This document shows positions 43,350 to 51,207 of a stretch of 64,000 bases of DNA, piece after piece (the stretch's first letter is position 1; the number at the start of each line of letters is the position of its first letter). The stretch comes from Lagierella massiliensis. GTDB taxonomy: Bacteria; Bacillota; Clostridia; Tissierellales; Peptoniphilaceae. Both the position numbers and the translations under genes were made by a program. The DNA lies in assembly GCF_001407835.1 (NCBI RefSeq), contig NZ_CYUO01000005.1, forward strand, positions 558,001 through 622,000, given 5' to 3'. The notes under the pieces were generated by a model, which was given only the letters and a program-made list of their open reading frames with translations, searched no databases and was not told the DNA's origin.

Positions 43350-43672
43350 AACTTATAGTGGCAATTGTGCAAGATCAAGATCTTTATTTACTTAGAGAGG
43401 ACTTAGCAAAAAAAGATTTCAGAATGACAAAATTATCTTCTTCAGGTGGTTTCTTAAAGATAGGAAACTCAACTCTTTTAATTGGTGTGGAAGATGAACG
43501 ACTTGAAGAATGCTTACAAATCATAGAGGAAGATTGCAAATCAAGACAGGCGGACTCCTCATTACTAAATATTTCAGCTCCTGTAGATTCATATATACCA
43601 TATCCAGTGGAAGTAACTATAGGTGGAGCAACAGTATTTGTGTTAGATGTTGATAAGTATCATAGATTTTAG
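43346..43672 (+). CDS. darA: c-di-AMP receptor, PII-like (DarA/PstA family)
   Basis: 108 residues. Very close in pattern to Bacillus DarA: MKLIVAIVQDQD, TKLSSSGGFLKIGNSTLLIGVED, and the T-loop/B-loop segment VDSYIPYPVEVTIGGATVFV. Homotrimeric receptor that binds cyclic di-AMP at subunit interfaces. Partner proteins are not established. AGGAGG site inside tmk, four-base overlap, so co-translated with the kinase. A shorter paralogue follows directly. Confidence 0.93.
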   Translation: MKLIVAIVQDQDLYLLREDLAKKDFRMTKLSSSGGFLKIGNSTLLIGVEDERLEECLQIIEEDCKSRQADSSLLNISAPVDSYIPYPVEVTIGGATVFVLDVDKYHRF

Positions 43673-43680
43673 GTGATTTA

Positions 43681-43959
43681 ATGAAACTCATGATTGCAAT
43701 TGTAGAAGATGACATTGCCCATGATATTATAAAAATGTTAGCAATAAACAAAGTAAGATGTACAGAACTGCCATCTACAGGTGGACTTCTTAGAAAGGGG
43801 AACACCACTTTGATGATAGGTTATGACGAAGAGATTGAAGATGAAATTTTAAATATTATGGAAGATATGAGTAAGAACAGACTCAGAGATCCAGATGATG
43901 ATTCTTCTTACAACATAAATGTATTTGTTTTAAATTTAGAAGACATGGAAAGAGTTTAG
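43681..43959 (+). CDS. Shortened DarA-like paralogue
   Basis: 92 residues, clearly related to the preceding gene (MKLMIAIVEDD, TELPSTGGLLRKGNTTLMIGYDEE). It lacks the SYIPYPVEV loop and the GGATVFV strand is altered to NINVFVLN. In DarA those loops help form the ligand site, so this copy probably does not bind c-di-AMP in the same way. It could form mixed trimers with the first paralogue or have its own partner. GGTGAT site nine bases before the ATG. Confidence 0.85.
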   Translation: MKLMIAIVEDDIAHDIIKMLAINKVRCTELPSTGGLLRKGNTTLMIGYDEEIEDEILNIMEDMSKNRLRDPDDDSSYNINVFVLNLEDMERV

Positions 43960-43961
43960 CC

Positions 43962-44777
43962 TTGTTAAATAGAGTATTAAATGCACAAATTCAAAATAAG
44001 AATTTAAGTCATGCTTATATTTTTCAATCTTATGATGAAGAGTTGTTACAAAAAAACACTCTGGAATTTATTAAGGAGATTTTTAAAGACAAATCTAAAG
44101 ATAAATTTTTAGAAGACTATTATAATCCAGATTTGTTAAAGATAAAGCCAGAAAGAAATTTTATTAAAATAGCATCTATTAGGGATGCGATTAAGTTTTC
44201 AAGCACTGCACCTACAGTAAAAGATCATAAGATTATTTTAATACAGGAAGCTCATAAGTTTAATAAAGAATCAGCAAATGCGCTACTTAAAGTGTTGGAA
44301 GAACCACCGAGTTATGTTATTTTTATTCTTCAAACAAATAATGAAATGGCAATAATAGAAACGCTATATTCAAGATGTCAAATTATAAATTTCTTTTTTG
44401 ACGAAGTTGAAAAGATAGATTCATGGAAAGAAATAAATAACATATTAATTAGGTGTTTTAAAAGAGATTTATTAGTAATGTTTGATGAAAAGGAATATCT
44501 AAATACTTTAAAGACTGAGACTGACAGATTTTATAACTATATGTATAGCTTTTTCTATGATTTATATTTGCATGAAGTGGGTAATGGACAAAATGTAAAT
44601 TTAATAATTCCAAATAATATTTCTATATACAAGAAAGTTTCTAACTTTAGCAAGGAAAATATATACTTGATTCTTAATAAAATTGTAGAAATTTGGGATA
44701 ATTTAAAAATTAATGCTAATTTTCAGCTTTCATATGAGAAGCTTTTATTATATATAATGGAGGAACAAGATGGTTAA
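43962..44777 (+). CDS. holB: DNA polymerase III delta' subunit
   Basis: 271 residues. Clamp-loader subunit without a working P-loop. The N-terminal HAYIFQSYDEELLQKNT stands where ATPases have Walker A. The sensor and delta' motifs IILIQEAHKFNKESANALLKVLEEPP and SRCQIINF are clear; the zinc-finger cysteines of some homologues are missing. TTG start two bases after the paralogue stop. It overlaps ricT by eight bases. The clamp-loader call rests on sequence pattern and conserved position. Confidence 0.9.
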   Translation: MLNRVLNAQIQNKNLSHAYIFQSYDEELLQKNTLEFIKEIFKDKSKDKFLEDYYNPDLLKIKPERNFIKIASIRDAIKFSSTAPTVKDHKIILIQEAHKFNKESANALLKVLEEPPSYVIFILQTNNEMAIIETLYSRCQIINFFFDEVEKIDSWKEINNILIRCFKRDLLVMFDEKEYLNTLKTETDRFYNYMYSFFYDLYLHEVGNGQNVNLIIPNNISIYKKVSNFSKENIYLILNKIVEIWDNLKINANFQLSYEKLLLYIMEEQDG

Positions 44778-45618
44778 GGTCGTTGGCATACGATTTAAAA
44801 AAGCCGGAAAAGTTTATTATTTCGACCCTAACGGTTATGAAATAAAACTAAACGATCCGGTTATTGTAGAAACAGCAAGAGGAATAGAATATGGTCATTG
44901 TGTAATTGAAACAAAAGAAGTTACTAATGATGAAATAATTTCAGATTTGAAGCCAGTTTTAAGATTAGCAGATGAAACCGATAAATATATTAATAGAGAA
45001 AATCTAAAAAAAGTTAAAGATGCTATGGACATTTGCAAAGAAAAAATTAAGGAGCATAATCTTGATATGAAACTTGTAGATTGTGAATATACTTTTGACA
45101 ACAACAAGGTTATTTTCTATTTTACATCTGATGATAGAGTTGACTTTAGGGAACTTGTAAGAGATTTGGCAGCCATATTTAGAATGAGGATTGAACTTAG
45201 ACAAATTGGAGTTAGGGATCATGCTAAGATTGTATCTGGGCTTGCAACTTGTGGGCAGGAGTGTTGTTGTGCAAGATTTTTGTCAGAATTTGCTCCGGTA
45301 TCTATAAAAATGGCTAAAGATCAAAATATATCTCTTAATCCTTCAAAAATATCTGGGATGTGTGGGAGACTAATGTGTTGTTTAAGATATGAACAAGAAG
45401 GCTATGAAGAAAAACTTAAGAGAATGCCGAAAATTGGTTACCATGTAAATACAAATCTTGGATCAGGTGAAGTTATTGATACCAATACTCTTACAGAGTT
45501 TGTAAAAGTTAAGATAAAAATTGATGAAGAGACTGAGGAGATACTACCATTTCATGTTGATGAAATAGAATTTAATAAATCAAATTCGCATTATAAAAAG
45601 ATTGAGGAAAATTCTTGA
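44770..45618 (+). CDS. ricT: PSP1-domain protein RicT (YaaT)
   Basis: 282 residues. PSP1 domain in the first 160 residues or so, then the cysteine-rich region TCGQECCCARF and SGMCGRLMCCL that ligates iron-sulfur clusters in the RicAFT complex. In Bacillus that complex helps RNase Y mature polycistronic mRNAs and affects sporulation and competence. Here it follows holB in the conserved tmk-darA-holB-ricT cluster. Partners ricA and ricF are not in the window. Confidence 0.93.
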   Translation: MVKVVGIRFKKAGKVYYFDPNGYEIKLNDPVIVETARGIEYGHCVIETKEVTNDEIISDLKPVLRLADETDKYINRENLKKVKDAMDICKEKIKEHNLDMKLVDCEYTFDNNKVIFYFTSDDRVDFRELVRDLAAIFRMRIELRQIGVRDHAKIVSGLATCGQECCCARFLSEFAPVSIKMAKDQNISLNPSKISGMCGRLMCCLRYEQEGYEEKLKRMPKIGYHVNTNLGSGEVIDTNTLTEFVKVKIKIDEETEEILPFHVDEIEFNKSNSHYKKIEENS

Positions 45619-45642
45619 TTTTATCATAAATGTATGTAATAA
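45615..45642 (+). promoter_or_regulatory. Candidate promoter of the ferredoxin gene
   Basis: TTGATT at 45615-45620 (overlapping the ricT stop) and TAATAA near 45637-45642, about 35 bases ahead of the ferredoxin ATG. Confidence 0.5.
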
Positions 45643-45675
45643 TAATGATAAAGATATTACAAAGGGGGTAATACA

Positions 45676-45843
45676 ATGGCACATTTTATAACTGACGCTT
45701 GCATAGCATGTGGTTCATGTCAACCTGAATGTCCTGTAGATTGTATTTCTGAAGGAGACATTTACGTAATTGACGCTGATGAATGTACTGATTGTGGAGC
45801 TTGCGCTGACGTTTGTCCTACAGGCGCTATTGAAGCTAAATAG
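45676..45843 (+). CDS. 2[4Fe-4S] bacterial ferredoxin
   Basis: 55 residues. Eight cluster ligands form two CX2CX2CX3C sets: Cys9, 12, 15, 19 and Cys37, 40, 43, 47. Typical clostridial low-potential electron carrier for anaerobic metabolism, for example with pyruvate:ferredoxin oxidoreductase or radical-SAM activases such as NrdG. GGGGGT precedes the ATG. Monocistronic with its own terminator. Confidence 0.97.
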   Translation: MAHFITDACIACGSCQPECPVDCISEGDIYVIDADECTDCGACADVCPTGAIEAK

Positions 45844-45868
45844 TTTGGTACATAAAGTATATTAAGAG

Positions 45869-45892
45869 AGGAGCCTAAAGGCTCCTTTTTAA
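45869..45892 (+). terminator. Terminator after the ferredoxin gene
   Basis: AGGAGCC, loop TAAA, GGCTCCT and TTTT: perfect 7-bp GC-rich stem, 25 bases after the stop. Confidence 0.92.
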
Positions 45893-45942
45893 TATTTAAA
45901 GTGAGTTATTAATCAAAATAAAAAAGTTTTATTGGGGGGAAT

Positions 45943-46776
45943 ATGGGAAAAGATAATGTTTTGTTAATTAATGATTGGCCAGGATATAGTAGGGTTGCCC
46001 TTTCATCTATGAATCCTATTATGTACTATATGGGTTATTCTGTTTTAAGTCTACCAACTATGGTTATTTCAAACACTTTGGACTATGGAAAGTTTTCAAT
46101 ACTTGATACTACCGGATACATGGAAAACTCATTAAGAGTTTGGGATGAGCTTGGATTTAATATCTCTGCAATGGGCATAGGCTACACTACAAACTATAAA
46201 CAGATTGAAATCTGTGAAGAGGTTATTAAAAAACAAAACAATCCATATGTTATGGTTGATCCTATTATGGGGGACAATGGTTCTTTATATAATGGTATAG
46301 AAAAGGACAGAATTGCAATTATGAGAGAGTTAATTTCCCTTGCGGACCTTTCAATACCAAATATTACAGAAAGCTATCTTCTCCTTGATGAAAAATTTAA
46401 TTGTATCGATGTTGATAGTGATGTGAAACTGAAAGAACTTATTAATGGCATTAGAGATATAGGGTCGAAGTCTGTTATAATCACATCTGTTTGCGACAAC
46501 GATAAAAATTATTTTATTGCAGGCTATGACGAAAAAAATAACGAATACTTTAAAGTTCCATATAAAAAAATTGATGTAAATTATCCAGGAACAGGGGATA
46601 TTTTTTCAGCGATTATATTGTCTTACACATTAAAGGGTTACTCTTTAAATGACTCTTCTATTATTGCAAGAGACTTTATATATCATGCCATTGTTGAATC
46701 TGAAAAGAGGGACTACATCGATAGGACAGAAGGAATAAGTATTGAAAAATATTTGCATATTTTAAAAAATGATTAA
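45943..46776 (+). CDS. pdxK: Pyridoxal/pyridoxamine kinase
   Basis: 277 residues, ribokinase-like fold of the PdxK/PdxY group, which phosphorylates vitamin B6 vitamers for salvage. NVLLINDWPGYSRVALSSM at the N-terminus, YVMVDPIMGDNGSLY, PNITESYLLL, and the anion-hole/catalytic GTGDIFSA (Asp) are typical. GGGGGGA site. The PLP enzymes in the window (DsdA, the PatB type) would need the product. The precise vitamer preference cannot be seen. Confidence 0.9.
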   Translation: MGKDNVLLINDWPGYSRVALSSMNPIMYYMGYSVLSLPTMVISNTLDYGKFSILDTTGYMENSLRVWDELGFNISAMGIGYTTNYKQIEICEEVIKKQNNPYVMVDPIMGDNGSLYNGIEKDRIAIMRELISLADLSIPNITESYLLLDEKFNCIDVDSDVKLKELINGIRDIGSKSVIITSVCDNDKNYFIAGYDEKNNEYFKVPYKKIDVNYPGTGDIFSAIILSYTLKGYSLNDSSIIARDFIYHAIVESEKRDYIDRTEGISIEKYLHILKND

Positions 46777-46835
46777 GGAAGCTTGGCTTTCTTTTTTTTA
46801 TGTATTTTTATATTATAATGTAATAGGGTGATTAA

Positions 46836-47582
46836 ATGCTTACGAAAAATTATATTCCAGGAACAAATTTAGATATATATTCTGACAAATCAAAATTTTC
46901 ATTTGGCATTGATGCCATATTAATTTCATCTTTTTGTAAATTCAAAAAAACAGATATTATTTTGGAAATAGGATCAGGAACAGGGATAATTTCTTTAAGA
47001 GTTCAAGCTATTTATAAACCCTCAAAGATATATGCAGTTGAAATTCAAGAAGATAATTTTGAAATATTGAAGAAAAATATTGAAGAGAATAAACTTTTAA
47101 ACTCCATACAAGCAGTACATAGGGATATTAATGACTGTTATGAAATTATTAAAGATAACAGTCTTGATGGAATTTTAACAAATCCACCCTACTTTAAATA
47201 TGGTTGTGGCATAGATAACAAAAGTGAAAATCATTTGATATCCAGATACGAAAAGTGTTTAAAGCTTGAAGATATCTTTAGATTTTCAAAGGATAAATTA
47301 AAAGAAAAAGGAAAACTCTATATGATAAATAAGCCGGAAAGACTTGTTGATATGATGCACTTGGGAAGAAAATATGAAATAGAACCAAAGCGAATGATTC
47401 CAGTCATGTCGAGAGAAAATGAAAAGCCAAGGTTTATATTAATGGAGTTTATAAAGAAGGCCGGGGAGTTTTTTACTTATGAGAAGCCTCTTGTTATATA
47501 TGATGGTGAAGGATATAGAAAGGAAATATTAGAGATTTATGATGGAAAGCAAGTTATATGTGATACCAACACCAATAGGTAA
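46836..47582 (+). CDS. tRNA1(Val) (adenine37-N6)-methyltransferase-like protein
   Basis: 248 residues. Rossmann methyltransferase with ILEIGSGTGIISL (S-adenosylmethionine binding) and the catalytic NPPYFK motif typical of N6-adenine methylases. YfiC/TrmN6 relatives modify A37 of tRNA-Val. It overlaps rsmI by 44 bases, the conserved Firmicutes pairing. The target here is inferred from family and context. Confidence 0.87.
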   Translation: MLTKNYIPGTNLDIYSDKSKFSFGIDAILISSFCKFKKTDIILEIGSGTGIISLRVQAIYKPSKIYAVEIQEDNFEILKKNIEENKLLNSIQAVHRDINDCYEIIKDNSLDGILTNPPYFKYGCGIDNKSENHLISRYEKCLKLEDIFRFSKDKLKEKGKLYMINKPERLVDMMHLGRKYEIEPKRMIPVMSRENEKPRFILMEFIKKAGEFFTYEKPLVIYDGEGYRKEILEIYDGKQVICDTNTNR

Positions 47583-48363
47583 TCTAAAAGATATAACCTT
47601 AAGAGCTTTAGAAGTGTTAAAAGCTTCAGATATAATCTATTGTGAAGACAGTAGGAATACAATAAAACTTTTAAATCATTTTGAAATAGAAGGAAATCTC
47701 GTTTCATATCATGAACATAATGAGAAAAGCAGGGTTTGCGAAATTGTAGAAAATTTACGAAGTGGTAAAGTTCTATCTTTGGTTTCTGATGCGGGTATGC
47801 CAGGCATATCAGACCCTGGACATGTTATTATAAAAGAACTTATTAAAGAAAACCTTCCCTTCGAAGTGCTTCCAGGGCCAAGCGCTACTGTTACAGCTCT
47901 TGTTCTTTCAGGGCTTCCAAATGACAGCTTCAGCTTTTTAGGATTTTTTCCAAGAAAAAAAGGTGAAAGAGATTTATTTTTGAAAAATCTTGAAGATAGA
48001 GAGGAGACATCTATTATATACGAGTCCGTTCATAGAATTTTAGAATGTCTTGAAGTATTATCAGATACTTTTCCAGATAGAAAAGTTGCTGTTATTCGTG
48101 AAATGACAAAGGTTTATGAAGAAATTACTCGTGGAACTTTAAAGGAAGTCTATGAAAAATATTGTAATAAGGACAATATTAAGGGAGAATTTGTAATAGT
48201 CTTGGAGGGCTCGTCAGAAAAAGAATCTTACGACATTACAGAACTTTTAAAAATAGAAATTGGAAAGGGACTAAGCAAGAAGATGGCTGTAAAAGAGGTT
48301 TCTAAGAAGTATAACCTGAGAAAGAATGAAGTGTATCAAGCAAGTTTGGAATTAGAGGAATAG
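47539..48363 (+). CDS. rsmI: 16S rRNA (cytidine1402-2'-O)-methyltransferase
   Basis: 274 residues. Tetrapyrrole-methylase-fold enzyme: LYVIPTPIGNLKDITLRAL, the CEDSR segment, LVSDAGMPGISDPG and LPGPSA are hallmarks of RsmI, which methylates C1402 in the decoding centre. Two adjacent ATGs (47539, 47542) are possible. It starts inside the preceding methylase gene and is followed one base later by nurA. Confidence 0.95.
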   Translation: MMESKLYVIPTPIGNLKDITLRALEVLKASDIIYCEDSRNTIKLLNHFEIEGNLVSYHEHNEKSRVCEIVENLRSGKVLSLVSDAGMPGISDPGHVIIKELIKENLPFEVLPGPSATVTALVLSGLPNDSFSFLGFFPRKKGERDLFLKNLEDREETSIIYESVHRILECLEVLSDTFPDRKVAVIREMTKVYEEITRGTLKEVYEKYCNKDNIKGEFVIVLEGSSEKESYDITELLKIEIGKGLSKKMAVKEVSKKYNLRKNEVYQASLELEE

Positions 48364-48364
48364 C

Positions 48365-49306
48365 ATGGAAGATAAAATTATATCTAAACTAAAGACACTA
48401 AATGAAGAGTTGAATAGGAAATATTTTCTATTGGACTCTTTTACTGTATTTGAAAAAAAGAAAATATTAAAAAATTTTGGTTCCTTTAAAAAAACTGATA
48501 CTATGACTAAGGAAAAGCTTGAAGAACTTAAAAAAGCTGGAGGAGTTTATGCGGTTGATGGTTCAACAAATAGATATGGAGGAGCTTTTCCACATTACAT
48601 TCAAATCTTTAGGGGACTTGCAATTAAGGATATTAAAGATGCCAAAGAAGCGGTAGAGGTTTACTGTCCACTGCTTGAAGATATAGATATATATGAAGAG
48701 AATAAAACTTTGGATAAACTCTTGGCAGATGTTGAACTTGAAGCTGCTATTGAAGCAATAGAGGATAATCCATCTGTAATAATGATGGATGGATCACTAA
48801 TAAGATATAGAATATTAAGTGAAGATAAATGGGAAGAATTAAAGAAAAAGGCAATAGAAAAAAATATTTTTATTGTTGGAATAATTGAGGATATAAAGAC
48901 AAATATAGTTTATGAGAATATAAAAGATGATTATAATACAGATTTCTTCTATGATAGAGAATTTTTGTTCAACTGTCTTGATTATAAAGAGGCTTTTGTT
49001 CCTAATGAAAGAGAGTCTGGAAAGGATAGTTATAAAATAAGATCGTCATTTTTGAGATCATCCTTTGATCCAACGGTAATTGCTGTTGATATGGTAGAAG
49101 AACAGTTTTCAAAGATAGAAGATGTATTGAGTCTTGTTCTTTCCCTTACGGATAAGAAAAGTAGAGGAATACCATATATACTTGATATAGTGGATATGAA
49201 AGCAAGAGTAACCAATAAAAAAATGAAGTATCTATCTGAAAGTTATATCACAAAGAATAGATTTGAATTATTATTTCATAGCCAAAGAGATAAGAGGAGC
49301 ATGTAA
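48365..49306 (+). CDS. nurA: NurA-domain nuclease
   Basis: 313 residues. NurA is a 5'-3' exonuclease/endonuclease with an RNase H-like fold. The acidic metal ligands appear in YAVDGSTNRYGG (near 60), IMMDGSLIRYRIL (near 140) and the late TVIAVDMVEEQ/DIVDMKARV segments. The stop codon overlaps the herA start by one base, so the two are coupled. The archaeal HerA-NurA pair resects DNA ends with Mre11-Rad50; bacterial pairs occur in repair and phage-defence settings. Role here is open. Confidence 0.87.
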   Translation: MEDKIISKLKTLNEELNRKYFLLDSFTVFEKKKILKNFGSFKKTDTMTKEKLEELKKAGGVYAVDGSTNRYGGAFPHYIQIFRGLAIKDIKDAKEAVEVYCPLLEDIDIYEENKTLDKLLADVELEAAIEAIEDNPSVIMMDGSLIRYRILSEDKWEELKKKAIEKNIFIVGIIEDIKTNIVYENIKDDYNTDFFYDREFLFNCLDYKEAFVPNERESGKDSYKIRSSFLRSSFDPTVIAVDMVEEQFSKIEDVLSLVLSLTDKKSRGIPYILDIVDMKARVTNKKMKYLSESYITKNRFELLFHSQRDKRSM

Positions 49307-51156
49307 TGGATATAAAGATAATTGGAATGACGGACCAACAGGAAGCATATGTTGGTTCAAATGATAGAAAATTTAGAATTAATGAATTTTTAATAATTGA
49401 AGACCCATTAGAGGATATACTTGGAGAAGTTGTAGAAGTCCACACCTATAATCGCTATATTACTATGCCTAAAGAGGGAGAAATGTTAAATCAAGAACTG
49501 ATTGAAAATCTTGTTTCCCTTGGTTTCAATCTTGAAGAAGATACAATTTACCTTGGCAAGATAAGGCTTTTAGAAGAAAATAACTACCCAATAGAGACAG
49601 GATCATCTTGTAGGGTACCATTTTTTGAAGAAGTAAAAAAATATTTTATGACAGAGACATTAAATAAAACTTTGAATATTGGTGTGATAAGAAATACTGA
49701 TGATATTTTTAAAACCTGTCCTTTTGAATATAAAAAATTATGCTTAACTTTAGAAGATGGAGAGTTTAAAGAACAAAGAGAACTGCCATATCTATTGAAT
49801 TTATATGGTATGCATCAATATCCGCACATAGGTATTTTTGGTGGCTCTGGCTCGGGTAAGTCATATGGACTTAGGGTTCTAATAGAAGAGCTAATGCAAA
49901 AAAATGTTCCAGGAATAATTTTAGACCCTCATTATGAAATGGATTTTACATTAAGGTCTAAAGACGGATATGGTCCCGACTATAGTGCAAACTTTTCAAA
50001 GTTTGTCATTGGAGATAACACGGGAATAAGATTTACAGATATAAATACAAGGCAGTTAAAAGCGTTAATTGGGACATCATCAAAACTTACTGAAGGGATG
50101 GAGTCTGTTATAGAAAATCTCCACAAGCCAAATGATTCTCTTCAAAGTTTTTCGAATCGATTGCAGCGTTTAATTGACGGACAAAAGATTGGAAACTCTC
50201 AAAAAATTTTAGAAATGATTAACTTTGCCGAAGGTGAAGAGAGAAAGAACTTAGAAGAGATGTTAAAAGTATATAATACATTCAATGACAAATGTCCGCC
50301 AAGTTCTGTTTTTGGGGTGAGTTGGAGATTTAATAGACTATTAAAGCTAAAGATTTTCGAACATGACTCAAAACTTGTATATGACTGCATTAAAATGGGA
50401 AAGATCGCAGTTATACAAGGTTCTGTAAAGATAATTCAAGTGTACTCCACGTATATAATTAATAGCCTATACGATCTTAGAAGGGATTATAAAGATAGCA
50501 TTATAAATGAAAAAAGTATAGATTACTTTCCACCATTTTTTATAATCACCGACGAGGCACACAACTTTGCACCACAGAGTTTTGATGGAAATGGAGATTT
50601 GAGTTCAAAGTACGTCTTGAGAGAAATAGCCCAAGAGGGTAGAAAATACGGAGTATTTTTAGTATTGGCTACTCAAAGACCATCACTGTTAGATAATACC
50701 ATTACTGCGCAGTTAAATACAAAGTTTATATACAGAACAACAAGGTCAACAGATATTCAAACTATAAAAGAAGAAACTGATCTTTCTATAGAACAAACAA
50801 ATAGACTTCCATACCTAAAGACAGGAGATGTATTTTTATCAGAGTCTGCCATAGGAAGAACTATGTATGTGAGAGTCAGAGCTTCCCACACACTTACTCC
50901 CCATGGAGAAAATCCTTTTGATGAGCTTTATAATAGACAAGAACAATCCATTTCTGATATGATAGATATGATTAAAGATTTTTTACCTGTTAATGAATTA
51001 AATTTGATGTCTGTATGTAAAGACATACAAGAAAACAAAGGTAAGGTTTACACAGTAGATCAACTTAAAAATATTTTAGAAGATTTAACTGACAAAGGGT
51101 ATCTTATCAAAGAAAGGGGACTTTTGGTTAAATATATTCTGAATGAAGAAAATTAA
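49306..51156 (+). CDS. herA: HerA-like hexameric ATPase/DNA translocase
   Basis: 616 residues. N-terminal HAS-barrel-like region (1-150), then the FtsK/HerA motor with Walker A GGSGSGKS (about residue 180), ILDPHYEMDF, Walker B IITDEAH (about 413) and the sensor region LVLATQRPSLLDNTIT, followed by RTTRSTD. The last 70 residues (VNELNLMSVCKDIQENK...) look like a winged-helix domain that short archaeal HerA lacks. It should form a hexamer that feeds DNA to NurA. ATG overlaps the nurA stop. Confidence 0.9.
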   Translation: MDIKIIGMTDQQEAYVGSNDRKFRINEFLIIEDPLEDILGEVVEVHTYNRYITMPKEGEMLNQELIENLVSLGFNLEEDTIYLGKIRLLEENNYPIETGSSCRVPFFEEVKKYFMTETLNKTLNIGVIRNTDDIFKTCPFEYKKLCLTLEDGEFKEQRELPYLLNLYGMHQYPHIGIFGGSGSGKSYGLRVLIEELMQKNVPGIILDPHYEMDFTLRSKDGYGPDYSANFSKFVIGDNTGIRFTDINTRQLKALIGTSSKLTEGMESVIENLHKPNDSLQSFSNRLQRLIDGQKIGNSQKILEMINFAEGEERKNLEEMLKVYNTFNDKCPPSSVFGVSWRFNRLLKLKIFEHDSKLVYDCIKMGKIAVIQGSVKIIQVYSTYIINSLYDLRRDYKDSIINEKSIDYFPPFFIITDEAHNFAPQSFDGNGDLSSKYVLREIAQEGRKYGVFLVLATQRPSLLDNTITAQLNTKFIYRTTRSTDIQTIKEETDLSIEQTNRLPYLKTGDVFLSESAIGRTMYVRVRASHTLTPHGENPFDELYNRQEQSISDMIDMIKDFLPVNELNLMSVCKDIQENKGKVYTVDQLKNILEDLTDKGYLIKERGLLVKYILNEEN

Positions 51157-51207
51157 TAGAGATTTAAATTTTAACAATTTGAAAAAATAATATTTTGGGA
51201 GAGTAAT

